A stretch of 47,829 nucleotides of DNA from Teratosphaeria epicoccoides (lineage: Eukaryota > Ascomycota > Dothideomycetes > Mycosphaerellales > Teratosphaeriaceae), in NCBI GenBank assembly GCA_021401465.1, contig JADDMT010000179.1, positions 1-47,829 of the forward strand, in the 5' to 3' direction. Every line of letters starts with the position of its first letter. Position 1 is the first letter of the stretch. The notes below the pieces were generated by a model. It saw nothing but the letters and a program-made list of their open reading frames with translations, had not been told where the DNA came from and searched no databases. Shown one piece after another: positions 12,004-20,235 of this stretch. Made by a program: the position numbers and the translations under genes.

Positions 12004-12430
12004 TGCATGACGGCGCGAAGTATGTGCCACCCTTGCATGAGATATGATGATTTGAGCCACGAGGCGTTCCAAGGGCATTGTCGCGACTTAATATGTGATA
12101 CCCCTTTTGCGAAGTGGCAAAGCAGGAGCGTGTGGATATCTTCTTGTACCGAACCAATACTCGGTGTACAGTAGCAGCCAGACTTGATCGGCATTCGGTG
12201 TTGACAACATCCAAAGTCGTCTCGTCCTGCCAGCTTCCGATATCCTGATATCCGCCAGGATGCTGAGGATGTCGCAACCAAGTGTTGTTGCATATCTTTA
12301 CAGTGCTCTTTCCTCTATCACGGCACTAGTCTAGTAAGTACATGGCCGTTTTTACTTTCACCGCATCCCATTTCCCTCCCTCCATACTTGCAACCCTCCA
12401 AGCTACCTCTCCCTCCAATATCCTCCTCAT
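12004..12430. other. Intergenic space between convergent genes
   Basis: The coiled-coil gene and the QCR10-like gene converge here. The span is presumably 3' UTR of both. A pyrimidine-rich stretch at about 12,350-12,420 would be purine-rich in the minus-strand transcript. I see no gene. Confidence 0.5.
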
Positions 12431-12876
12431 CTAAAACGGATTGTCCTCCGGCGGCACCTCATGCACAAACTGCTTTCCAATGACTGGGAGCTTCTGCAAG
12501 ATATCCTTCTGCACTCTCGGGACGCCGCTGAAGAAGTAGAGGGCGAAGATGCCGAGGGAGACGCCCATGCCGGCTGCAAGGGAGCCGCTGAACCTGTACG
12601 TCAGTGCCCTGGTTCCGGCGATCATGGCGGGGATGATGGGTGGTGAACGTACTACCATGCGAGCGCGGAGGTGTTGACGCCGCTGAAGTGCATGCCGACT
12701 TTGTATTGAGGGCCAAACCGGCTCTTGAAGGATTGGTAGTCGGTGGTTCGCGGGCGCCATGGGTTCTCGATGCCTCGGACGGCGTCGTTGCGCGCGCTGA
12801 ACGCCTGTTGCGCCCATCAGCTTTATCCGGTTCGTCTGTTTGTGGAACTGACTCTTCTTATCAATGTGCGCTGCAT
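12431..12876 (-). CDS. qcr10: QCR10-like subunit of cytochrome bc1 complex (exons 12876-12853, 12804-12656, 12593-12431)
   Basis: QCR10 is a small single-pass subunit of respiratory complex III in the mitochondrial inner membrane. The predicted product is 111 residues. It has a basic N-terminus, then RTTDYQSFKSRFGPQYKVG. One hydrophobic segment runs SLAAGMGVSLGIFALYFFSG, and the tail is GVPRVQKDILQKLPVIG followed by HEVPPEDNPF, the type of C-terminus seen in filamentous fungal QCR10. Intron 2 (12594-12655) is solid: donor GTAGTA, branch CTGAC, acceptor TACAG, giving ALAW-FSGSLAA. The first exon (MQRTLIRR) and the 48 bp intron 12805-12852 (donor GTCAGT, branch CTGAT) are tentative. They are needed because the second exon has no upstream Met before an in-frame stop. 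This is the last intact gene before the repeat-rich half. Confidence 0.74.
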
Positions 12877-13389
12877 CTTATGTGGTTACTGGGATGTGGT
12901 GTGGGAAGTCTGTGTTCAGGAACATTGAAGTCGAGGCAGAAAGCGTCACTGGCAAATCGCGGCTTCTGATTCGTTGATGACGGCGGTCTGAATGTGCCAA
13001 TTTCACTGGCCTGTGGATTTTGATATCACGTGTTTGCTTCAAGTGAGCTGGTTATTGTCAATTATCACTTCACTAGCGACTTGTATTGTGATTGTGATGC
13101 TATTGTTTGCTAGCCTATTAGTAATTCTTTCTTCTTAAACACTTCTTAACATGTTAATTATATATATTACTTTAATACTATACCTACAAAGCTTTTAAAA
13201 TAGCTGAGAATTTGCCTTCTACTAAGCCTGAGCTCCTACTACTACTACTATTATAAGTTCTGCTTCATAGTATACTTGCAGGTATAATTGCAGATTGTTA
13301 CTAATTATCATAGTAGTTTACACTATCCTACTACTACTAATTCTTCTAACTAGTAGTACAAGTCATATAATTCATGGCAGTATAACTAT
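12877..13389. other. Transition from gene-dense to RIP-like AT-rich DNA
   Basis: The first part is the promoter of the QCR10-like gene with ordinary composition. From about 13,080 the sequence turns sharply AT-rich, with frequent CTAG, TAG and TTAA words and CTA/TAC runs near 13,230-13,340. I see no gene in it. Confidence 0.6.
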
Positions 13390-14075
13390 AATGCTAGCTC
13401 TAAAGAGAAAGATGTCCTCTTATACAAGTTTGACATAGCTAGCTATATTATAGAGACTAATAAAGGCAAGCTAGCTATTAATCTATATAACAAGTATACT
13501 AAGTGTAAGTATGATTACAGAGTCTAGGCTAATTACGATGATGCTACTTGCGCCTTTTACAAGCGTAATAATCACAAAGGATGTTACGCTAATTAGTAGC
13601 ATAAGCTGTTAATTAAGGAGAAAATAGCTGTAGTTAAGTTAAGGCTTACTACAATTAAACTATGACTAGATGTAATAGAGGCGTAGTTTAGCAATGTAAA
13701 TAGTATGCTTAGTAGTACTAGTAACATTAACAATGTTAATGAAGCTAGTAATTAGCAGTCTATTATAGTAAGGTTTAGTGTAATTAATAGGCAAATTAGT
13801 AACTTAACTACATATCTAGATAGTATAGTTAACTATAATAATGTAATAGTAGTTAAGCTTAATAATTACGTTTAGGCTTTACAGGATTAGTTTATAGCAC
13901 TTAGCCGCATTATTATAGACAGTATGCTTTATGTTAGGAAGATTTAGCAGGCTGTTTTCCCTAGTACTACGTAGCTATAGTATACTAATAACAAGCGCTA
14001 AGCAGTTAATTAAGGGTAGTAGCGAGTAGTAGTAGTAGTAGCAGTAGTAGTAGCAGGGGGTTTTAGCGTTGTTCA
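13390..14075 (+). pseudogene. Degenerate Cys-rich, coiled-coil-like open frame
   Basis: One frame stays readable with mostly TAG interruptions. It contains a Cys/His cluster (KCKYDYRV, then DDATCAFYKRNNHKGC), where several Tyr codons sit at positions expected for Cys (TGC to TAC is a typical transition here). After that comes a long region rich in Ile/Val/Asn/Leu/Gln that could form coiled coil, ending in the TAG triplet run. The layout, Cys/His cluster then helix, resembles the antisense genes of the Ty3/gypsy elements further right. At least one TGA is also present, so the frame is damaged beyond simple CAR/TGG changes. Assignment is weak: it may be a gag-like or antisense-gene remnant of an unrecognised element. 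Confidence 0.3.
14012..14056. repeat. TAG triplet microsatellite
   Basis: An imperfect run of TAG/CAG/CGAG triplets. It may be a former CAG (poly-Gln) tract converted by C-to-T changes, because isolated CAG triplets survive within it. That origin is inference. Confidence 0.6.
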
Positions 14076-14781
14076 AACAATGCTATTAAGTCGACTATGT
14101 TAACAACTACTACAATTTAGCTGTAAGTAACATAATTCAATTTTTTACTTATCGCTTTTTCATCACTTTTTTTACTTCCTATTAAGACATGTTAAATATC
14201 TTTACAGCTATTCTGCTATTAAATACACTGTAATTACGCAATATAATAACGCTATGCTTAGAATTAAACCCTATTTATTACTACGTGCTATTATGAGTAT
14301 CCTTATAATATATCTTCTTCTACTATTATAGCTTATGTATAAACTCTGCAAGCTCTAGTGCTAGCAGCTTGTTTGCCTTCTTCTTACCCCTTTAATTCTT
14401 AGTCTTTACAGCTACTAATAGCGTCTTCATAGCTACTAGTAGCGTCTTTGCTAGGAGGGGGTCTTTACTAGGAGGGGGTCTTTACTAGGGAGGGGGTCTT
14501 TATAGCTAGCGGCGGCGTCTTTAGCTACAGAGTCTTTAGTGTTAGTAGCGCTAGTATAGCTGTAGGAGCTAGTAGATGTCCTAGAGCTATACTAGTAGCA
14601 GTATTAGTATTAATTAATATAGGAGTTAGTAACTAGTACTCTTGTTTAATTATTAGCTCTAGCTTAGACGGCTATGTCTCCTGTTACTTCTTCGAGTATA
14701 GTATGAACACCCTCTAGCTCTTTAAGAAGGTATCTAGTAGTAGTAGCTTATCATTACTATTAACCTTAGTTAGATCGAACA
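14076..14781. other. AT-rich degenerate DNA without a recognisable gene
   Basis: Between the triplet run and the first family G LTR I see no coherent frame on either strand. The only organised features are the minisatellite at 14,443-14,500 and scattered CTAG words. It may be the remains of the element whose frame lies at 13,390-14,075. Confidence 0.4.
14443..14500. repeat. Minisatellite, about three 18-19 bp units
   Basis: Three consecutive units of the form GTCTTTACTAGGAGGGGG, differing by one base or one inserted G, plus partial units on both sides, lie in AT-rich DNA. The minus strand is C-rich with CCCCCTCC blocks. No function is evident. Confidence 0.75.
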
Positions 14782-15222
14782 TGTCATGAGTATTAGGAGT
14801 ACTGTAGGTTTCAGGATTATGAGGGTCCTAAGTGCTATAAGTTATAGGCATAGTTATAGGAGAAAGGATCTGTCACGTAAGGATAGATCCCCAGATCTGT
14901 AGGGTTAGTCTACAGATCTATAGGCCTACAAGGAAGAAGGGATCTGTTATAGGATAACAGACCCTTAGATCTATAGGGTTAGTCTACAGATCTATAGACA
15001 TAGATCTGTTAGGTCTGTTAACAGATCTAACAGAGCTACTCTGTCTCTCTAGTATATAGGGGTAGCTTTAGGACAGGCAGTTAGGAGCTTCGTGCTTAAT
15101 TCAATTCCCTTTCCCTAGGGGATAGTTAGTTACAAGGATAATTGCTATTGTCGATATTCTTTACAGCTCTACGAGTCTAACACCTAGTTACCTTCCTGCT
15201 ATTAGCACCTACCCTTATGACA
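14782..15222 (+). repeat. Family G LTR 'a' (5' LTR of deleted copy)
   Basis: 441 bp, TG...CA ends with TGTCA/TGACA inverted termini. It contains the same successive AGATCT-bearing hairpins, TATATAGGG box and terminal segment as the other copies. The sequence directly after it is integrase-tail DNA, not the primer site. Confidence 0.9.
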
Positions 15223-15641
15223 ACAAGGTGTATCTCCTCCGCTGTTACATTAAATCAGACAAGCCAAGTAAAAAACTAGACGCTGTAAAACTAGGACTAT
15301 TTAGGATCAAGGCTAGGAAAGGACTAGTTAATTTTAAGTTATAGCTACCTGAGCAGATGAGAATACACCCTGTGTTCTATGTCTCTCTGCTAGAACAAGT
15401 AGCGCTAGACGCTACACTGCAAACAGAACCCTTACTACTTAACCCTAAAGTAGAAGAACTAGAGTACACTGTTAAAAAGATTGTTGACACTTGCTAGCAG
15501 GACGGACAGCGAGAGTACTTAGTAAAATGGGAAGGATATAGGAGTACCGAGAACACCTAGGAACCCCTAGAACATCTGCGAAACTGTTAGCAAAAGATAC
15601 GGAGTTTCAAGAAAGGAACGAACCTAGGAAGAAGATCCTAA
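15223..15641 (+). pseudogene. Family G pol fragment: integrase C-terminus and chromodomain
   Basis: The frame starts at KVYLLRCYIKSDKPSKKLDA, passes through the integrase C-terminal motif HPVFYVSLLEQ, and ends in a chromodomain (EYTVKKIVDT, then REYLVKWEGY, then EPLEHLRN). The stop at 15639-15641 matches the other copies. Internal TAG codons replace Gln or Trp. The chromodomain places the family among chromoviruses. Confidence 0.8.
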
Positions 15642-16256
15642 GCCATGACTAGACTCCTGCGGGACGCTGTCAATCAGCTCGGCTACTACGCTATCCAGGA
15701 AACCCTAATACGAGGTGTTAGCGAAACCCTCTATAGCGCTCTATGTCGTAGGACTAAGAGCGAGACCTGCTAAAGGATCTAGGTTAAGAAGGAACCTAGC
15801 CTGCGAGAGAGCCTGTTCTTTAGCCTTATCCTCCCTGATCTCCCGCTCCTTAAGAGCGCGACTATCCTCGACCTCCTAGTCGACTACATCTAACTGTTTT
15901 CGAAGACGTATCTCCTTTGCATGCGCCTCTATTATCTTCTGCGAAGCCTTAGCTAGGACCGCCTTTGCACAATCAAGATTAGCAATTAGTCTTTTCCGCT
16001 AATTACCTAACTTCTTCTATTCGACCTCTGTTACCTTTGCGTTATAACTTCGACAGTTGCTAAAGTAACATTACGAACATTTCCCTAAGGAAATGTGTAC
16101 CTGACAAACGAGCTTTAACTCTTAATACTAAGTACAGGACTTCATACTGTCCTAGCCCTAACGATAGATTCGATTCGCGCGGCGTTTACGTTTCTGCGTT
16201 AAAGGGGCGTTAGTGTCTAGGATGACACAAGGCAGTAATGTAGAAAGAGAAGACAT
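15624..16256 (-). pseudogene. Family G antisense gene, copy 3
   Basis: Exactly 633 bp from ATG (complement at 16256) to TAG, the same length as the copies at 23618-24250 and 28903-29535, and overlapping the pol stop by 18 bp tail to tail. It encodes the same Cys/His cluster followed by a charged helical region, interrupted by TAG/TAA codons from CAR or TGG. See the copy at 28903 for details. Confidence 0.65.
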
Positions 16257-16336
16257 CACGGCATAAAGGGAAATAACAAGAGAAACCCCGTACTAATAAG
16301 GTAGCTTAGGGACGAGCTAGGCTAAGAGGGGGATAG

Positions 16337-16777
16337 TGTCATGAGTGTTAGGAGTACTATAGGTTTCAGGATCATAAGGGTCCTAAGTGCTATAAGTTAT
16401 AGGCATAGTTATAGGAGAAAGGATCTGTCACGTAAGGACAGATCCCTAGATCTGTAGGGTTAGTCTACAGATCTACAGGCCTATAGGGGAGAAGGGATCT
16501 ATTATAGGATAACAGACCCTTAGATCTATAGGGTTAGTCTACAGATCTATAGACATAGATCTGTTAGGTCTGTCGACAGATCTAATAGAGCTGCTCTATC
16601 TCTCTAGTATATAGGGATAGCTTCAGGACAGGTAGTTAGGAGCTTTGTGCTTAATTTAATTCCCTTTCCCTAGGGGATAGTTAGTTATAAGGACAATTGC
16701 CATTGTCGATATTCTTCACAGCTCTACGAGTCTAACACCTAGTCACCTTCCTGCTATTAGCACCTACCCTCATGACA
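16337..16777 (+). repeat. Family G LTR 'b' (3' LTR of deleted copy)
   Basis: 441 bp, preceded by the polypurine tract ending GGGGGATAG and ending CATGACA. It lacks the 30 bp internal duplication of LTRs 'c' and 'e'. Confidence 0.9.
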
Positions 16778-16784
16778 ATACCTA

Positions 16785-16983
16785 TAGCACCTCACTCTAC
16801 CTGCTATTACTAGATCCGCGAGATAGGGTAACAGCACACTTGACCTAGCCGCGACTAAAGGTGCTAGTAGTATACCTGTAGCATCTCCTTCTATCTGCCG
16901 CTAGTATTTCCGTAACATAGGGTAACAGCACACTTGACCTAGCCGCGATCAAAAGTGCTAGTAGTATACCCGTAGCACTTTAA
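16785..16983. repeat. 94 bp tandem duplication
   Basis: A 94 bp unit is present just over twice (offset 94: TAGCACCTC... at 16785 and TAGCATCTC... at 16879), with the strongly conserved block ATAGGGTAACAGCACACTTG in both. It lies beyond the C-terminal end of the Plavaka-like frame, so it could be a subterminal repeat of that transposon. That assignment is inference. Confidence 0.7.
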
Positions 16984-16989
16984 GGCGCC

Positions 16990-17279
16990 TCTTGTGATTT
17001 ATTACTAGTAGTTTTATCATAATGTCTGCAGGTCTAGGGCTAGTATTTAACCTGCTAGTAGTATGCTTCTAGTACCCTTGACTACTTCTTGTGTACATCT
17101 AGTATCCTGACCCTCGCTCTTATTCTTCTAGATAGTCGAACTAGTAGCGCTAGTTAGAGAAGTATTACTTACGCTAGGGCTTGCGGCATGCTACCTTCAT
17201 CGAGCTTACTAGTATGGCATTCGTTATACATGTCATGATTGTTTGCGTTTGTTTCTCCTTAATTAGTCCTAAGTAGAGC
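16990..17279. other. Degenerate DNA next to the Plavaka C-terminal fragment
   Basis: No coherent frame or repeat is recognised. By position it is probably the 3' non-coding end of the Plavaka-like transposon, read on the minus strand. Confidence 0.35.
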
Positions 17280-17820
17280 TACTAGCGAGGCCACGCTTAA
17301 GCAATAGCGGCCCTTCCTTGCTAGTAGCCGCAATATCGCGCTCCTTAGCTGTATTCAGGCGATGTAGCTTGTGTTTAGTTGCTACCCTAGACTCTTGTTC
17401 CTCCTAGTCCGCATTGTATATGAAGTTGTAGGTCTTAAAGTTAGCAGTGTTGTTAATATACATGTTATATTAGCTAGAGGTGTCATATTCGTCTGTTAGG
17501 ATAACATAGATGCTATAGTAGACGCTAGTAAGCCCGTAGATATAGCGACCTTGCAGAGTACCTTCCTATAGGCTAGAACGCATTGCTGTAATTACTGTCA
17601 TGCTATAAACATCGTCTGCTCTTCTAGCCGGATCCTTTAGCTAGAACAGGTCTACAAACATACCTATGTAGGTCGGACGTTTATTATGTACTAGTATTAT
17701 GTAGTTATAGCTGTCTACTATGACGCGCGATTTCTTGTCTTAGAAGGTTACGACATATAACAGGGGAGCAGGCAGCCGCTTAAAGGTAACTACTAGGTTA
17801 ATTTGTCTATTAACGCTAGT
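17280..17820 (-). pseudogene. Plavaka-type transposase, C-terminal part (detached)
   Basis: On the minus strand an open frame with only TAG/TAA interruptions begins at the LTR border: VNRQINLVVTFKRLPAPLLY, then SRVIVDSYNYIILV, then DDVYSMTVI, and finally YNMYINNTANFKTYNF. The ending resembles the D-x(2)-Y-x-x-F-x-V-N motif near the C-terminus of fungal Plavaka (CMC) transposases. The frame starts exactly where the frame at 25,438-28,351 is cut by LTR 'e', and joining them through one CTAGT copy keeps the frame open. I therefore read it as the missing C-terminus of that transposase, moved by the inversion described in the findings. Confidence 0.6.
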
Positions 17821-18291
17821 TGTCATAAGTGTTAGGAGTACTGTAGGTTTTAGGATTATAAGGGTCCTAAGTACTATGAGTTATAGGTATAGTCATAGGA
17901 GTACTATGAGTTATAGGCATAGTCATAGGAGAAAGGATCTGTCACGTGAGGACAGATCCCTAGATCTATAGGGTTAGTCTACAGATCTATAGGCCTATAA
18001 GGAAGAAGGGATCTGTTACAGGATAACAGACCCTTAGATCTATAGGGTTAGTCTACAGATCTATAGACACGGATCTGTTAGGTCTGTTAACAGATCTAAC
18101 AGAGCTGCTCTGTCTCTCTAGTATATAGGGATAGCTTTAGGACAGGTAGTTAGGAGCTTCGTGCTTAATTTAATTCCCTTTCCCTAGGGGATAGTTAGTT
18201 ACAAGGTTAACTGCCATTGTCGATATTCTTCATAGCTCTGCGAGTCTAACACCTAGTTACCTTCCTACTATCGGTACCTACCCTTATGACA
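17821..18291 (+). repeat. Family G LTR 'c' (471 bp, with 30 bp duplication)
   Basis: TGTCATAAG...ATGACA. A 30 bp segment around CATAGGAGTACTATGAGTTA is duplicated near position 90, shared with LTR 'e' (28352-28822) but absent from 'd' and 'f'. A TATATAGGG box lies upstream of GTGCTTAATTT, a likely start region of the element RNA. Confidence 0.9.
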
Positions 18292-18310
18292 TTTTGAGCA
18301 CTACTTCTAA
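18292..18310 (+). other. Putative primer-binding site of family G
   Basis: The sequence TTTTGAGCACTACTTC directly follows the 5' LTR here and at 41,096. It does not begin with TGG as a tRNA 3'-end complement would. Its TTGAGCAC is complementary to GTGCTTAA in the LTR if that site was GTGCTCAA before a C-to-T change. This suggests a Tf1-like self-priming arrangement, which is inference. Confidence 0.4.
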
Positions 18311-18350
18311 GGAAGCATTAGGGGACTCGTCAAGCGCTTAACATACGCCT

Positions 18351-20235
18351 ATGTCAAGTAGTTCTTTAGCTGTTAGTTTAACTTCTAGCGATAATTAACT
18401 AACACCATGAGAACAAGTTGCTGCTATACCTCAAATTACATAGTAGCTCGAATCTATTCACCTTAGTGAGATAGCTCTAGCATCTGTCGCAGGTTCAACT
18501 ACCGGGAATAGACACGGCAACAACGGCTTTAAGATAGGAAGCCCTACAGAGTTTATAGGATAACGATCTTAGGTCGAGATGTTTATCCTATAATGCTAGT
18601 TAGCATTTAACGTAGATACGGAACAGTTTATAACACATTATAAGCGAATGATGCACATTGTCTCTTACCTGAAGGGACTAGCGTTCGAGTTTATCTAGCC
18701 TCATCTAAAAGATTATCTAGATCACGTCAGCAACGTCGAAGCCAGGAAGACGACAACTAGGGAGATTCTTAACTTAGACAAGTCTTTGTTTAAGGCATTA
18801 CGCGAAGCGTTTAGGCTCAGTAATAAGTAATAAGAGGCCGAGAGAGCTCTCCTAGGAATCTAGCTAAAGGGCTCTGCTATTAAGTACCGCGCGGACTTTT
18901 AGACCCTCTCTGCTCGAGTCGACTAGAATGATAATGCTTTAGCCGCTTAGTTCTACTAGGGACTAAAGGAGACAGTTAAAGACGAAATTGCCCGAGGAGA
19001 TTAGCTAACGACATTCAAGGAAATGAGCGATCTCGCGATTAGAATCGATAATCGCATCTAGGAACGACAGCAAGAACGATAACATAGAAATCGTAAGCTA
19101 GCACAGGCTAACCATAAGGTCTAACGATTAGCACTAAAATGGCGAAGCGATTACTATAGTCTCTAACCTATGGAGTTAGATGCGACTAAGGGGCATCCAA
19201 GGAATAGACCCCGAGGAAAGCCGCGGAAGGGCTCTCCTCCCTAGAATGGTCTGAAGAAGCTATTCGACAAGAGCAATCTCGAGTACTACAACTGTAGAAA
19301 GAAAGGACACTTTGCCCGCGAGTGTTTTGCTAAGAAGCAACGACAGGAACTGCCTAGGATAGAGCAGGCTCGCGCGACAATAACGGCGCCTTAGCAAAAG
19401 GCTGCCGCTACTCGAGAACCGGACTATGCCGCACTTACTTAGACTGCGTGCTATGACGACGATTGTCGAATTCACATGAGTAATAAAGATAGTTCCGGAT
19501 AGTACCCTAGCCGAAACAAGGCATAGTCGATCTGTGCGCTAAGGGGTATACCTTCTAGTGTAACAGTCCTGAGGCAACAGGAGCTAGAAGAAGAAGAAGA
19601 AGGTTCGGACGACAACTACGAGATTGTCGAAGCCGTCATTCCTGATTCCGAGGAAGACGAGAGCATAGAGCGATAGGCTATGCCGCTACATGACATCAGG
19701 CTTAATATTATCCGAATTATACAGAACTAGTAGGCTTAGGCTTACCCATGGATTAATGGAGTATAACACGTCGACTAGCTTTAGTATGACGAACTAGCTA
19801 ACTGTATGCGACGACACCTAAGGAGACTACTAGTTGTAGCTTAACCTCACGCGCATCAGAAAGTTGTCTAAGAAATTATACCGTTCGGGGTAGAGTTTAC
19901 GCCCTAGGGAGGCTACCTAACCTACAAAGGTATTCAGATTTCACGAGCGCTACGACTCCGAGTCTACTACTTAAAGATAGAGTATGCAAGAAACGCGCAG
20001 GAATAGCGAGGCTAAGAGTGAGAACGACCTCTTAGGCTAGAAAACAGTAACGCTTAGAGAAGAAGCCGAGACTATATGATCCCTGAACTAGTCCGTGAAG
20101 ACAGTTATTTAGGAAACGACGAGGTCCGCCGGAATTAGACCTACGGACAGACTAGACAGGGCTGCAACGATGTGCCGCGATTAGCGCCAGATACGCGAAC
20201 AACCTTAGAGTATAGGTGCACATTAACAAGACGCT
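18351..20235 (+). pseudogene. Family G gag, inactivated
   Basis: The frame starts ATGTCAAGTAG and contains a capsid-like region (VEMFIL, then YLKGLAFEFI, then DYLDHVSN) and one CCHC zinc knuckle near 19,284-19,325, where the first Cys is Tyr here (TGC to TAC) but intact in the copy at 42,088. An acidic Glu/Asp-rich segment and a C-terminal tail follow. Many TAG and a few TAA codons replace Gln or Trp. The frame overlaps pol by about 140 nt in the -1 register. The copy at 41,155-42,725 is less mutated and shows the ancestral sequence better. Confidence 0.85.

Larger units (their letters stand above)
14782..16777 (+). mobile_element. Family G Ty3/gypsy element, internally deleted (LTR, pol 3' end, antisense gene, LTR)
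   Basis: Two 441 bp LTRs (14782-15222 and 16337-16777, both starting TGTCATGAG and ending ATGACA) flank only 1,114 bp of internal DNA. Compared with the full-length copy at 17,821-24,771, everything from just after the 5' LTR (primer site, gag, protease, RT, RNase H, integrase core) is missing. The integrase tail, chromodomain, antisense gene and polypurine tract (GCTAAGAGGGGGATAG before the 3' LTR) remain. The flanking 5-mers GAACA and ATACC do not match, so the copy may result from recombination rather than a simple insertion followed by internal loss. Confidence 0.85.

Noticed and set aside
14777..16782. Target duplication for the deleted family G copy
   Set aside because: GAACA and ATACC cannot be related by simple C-to-T/G-to-A changes, so I do not claim one.
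17900..18130. CRISPR-like direct repeats in the AGATCT-rich LTR segment
   Set aside because: Repeats are inverted hairpins in LTRs of a eukaryotic element, without regular spacers.
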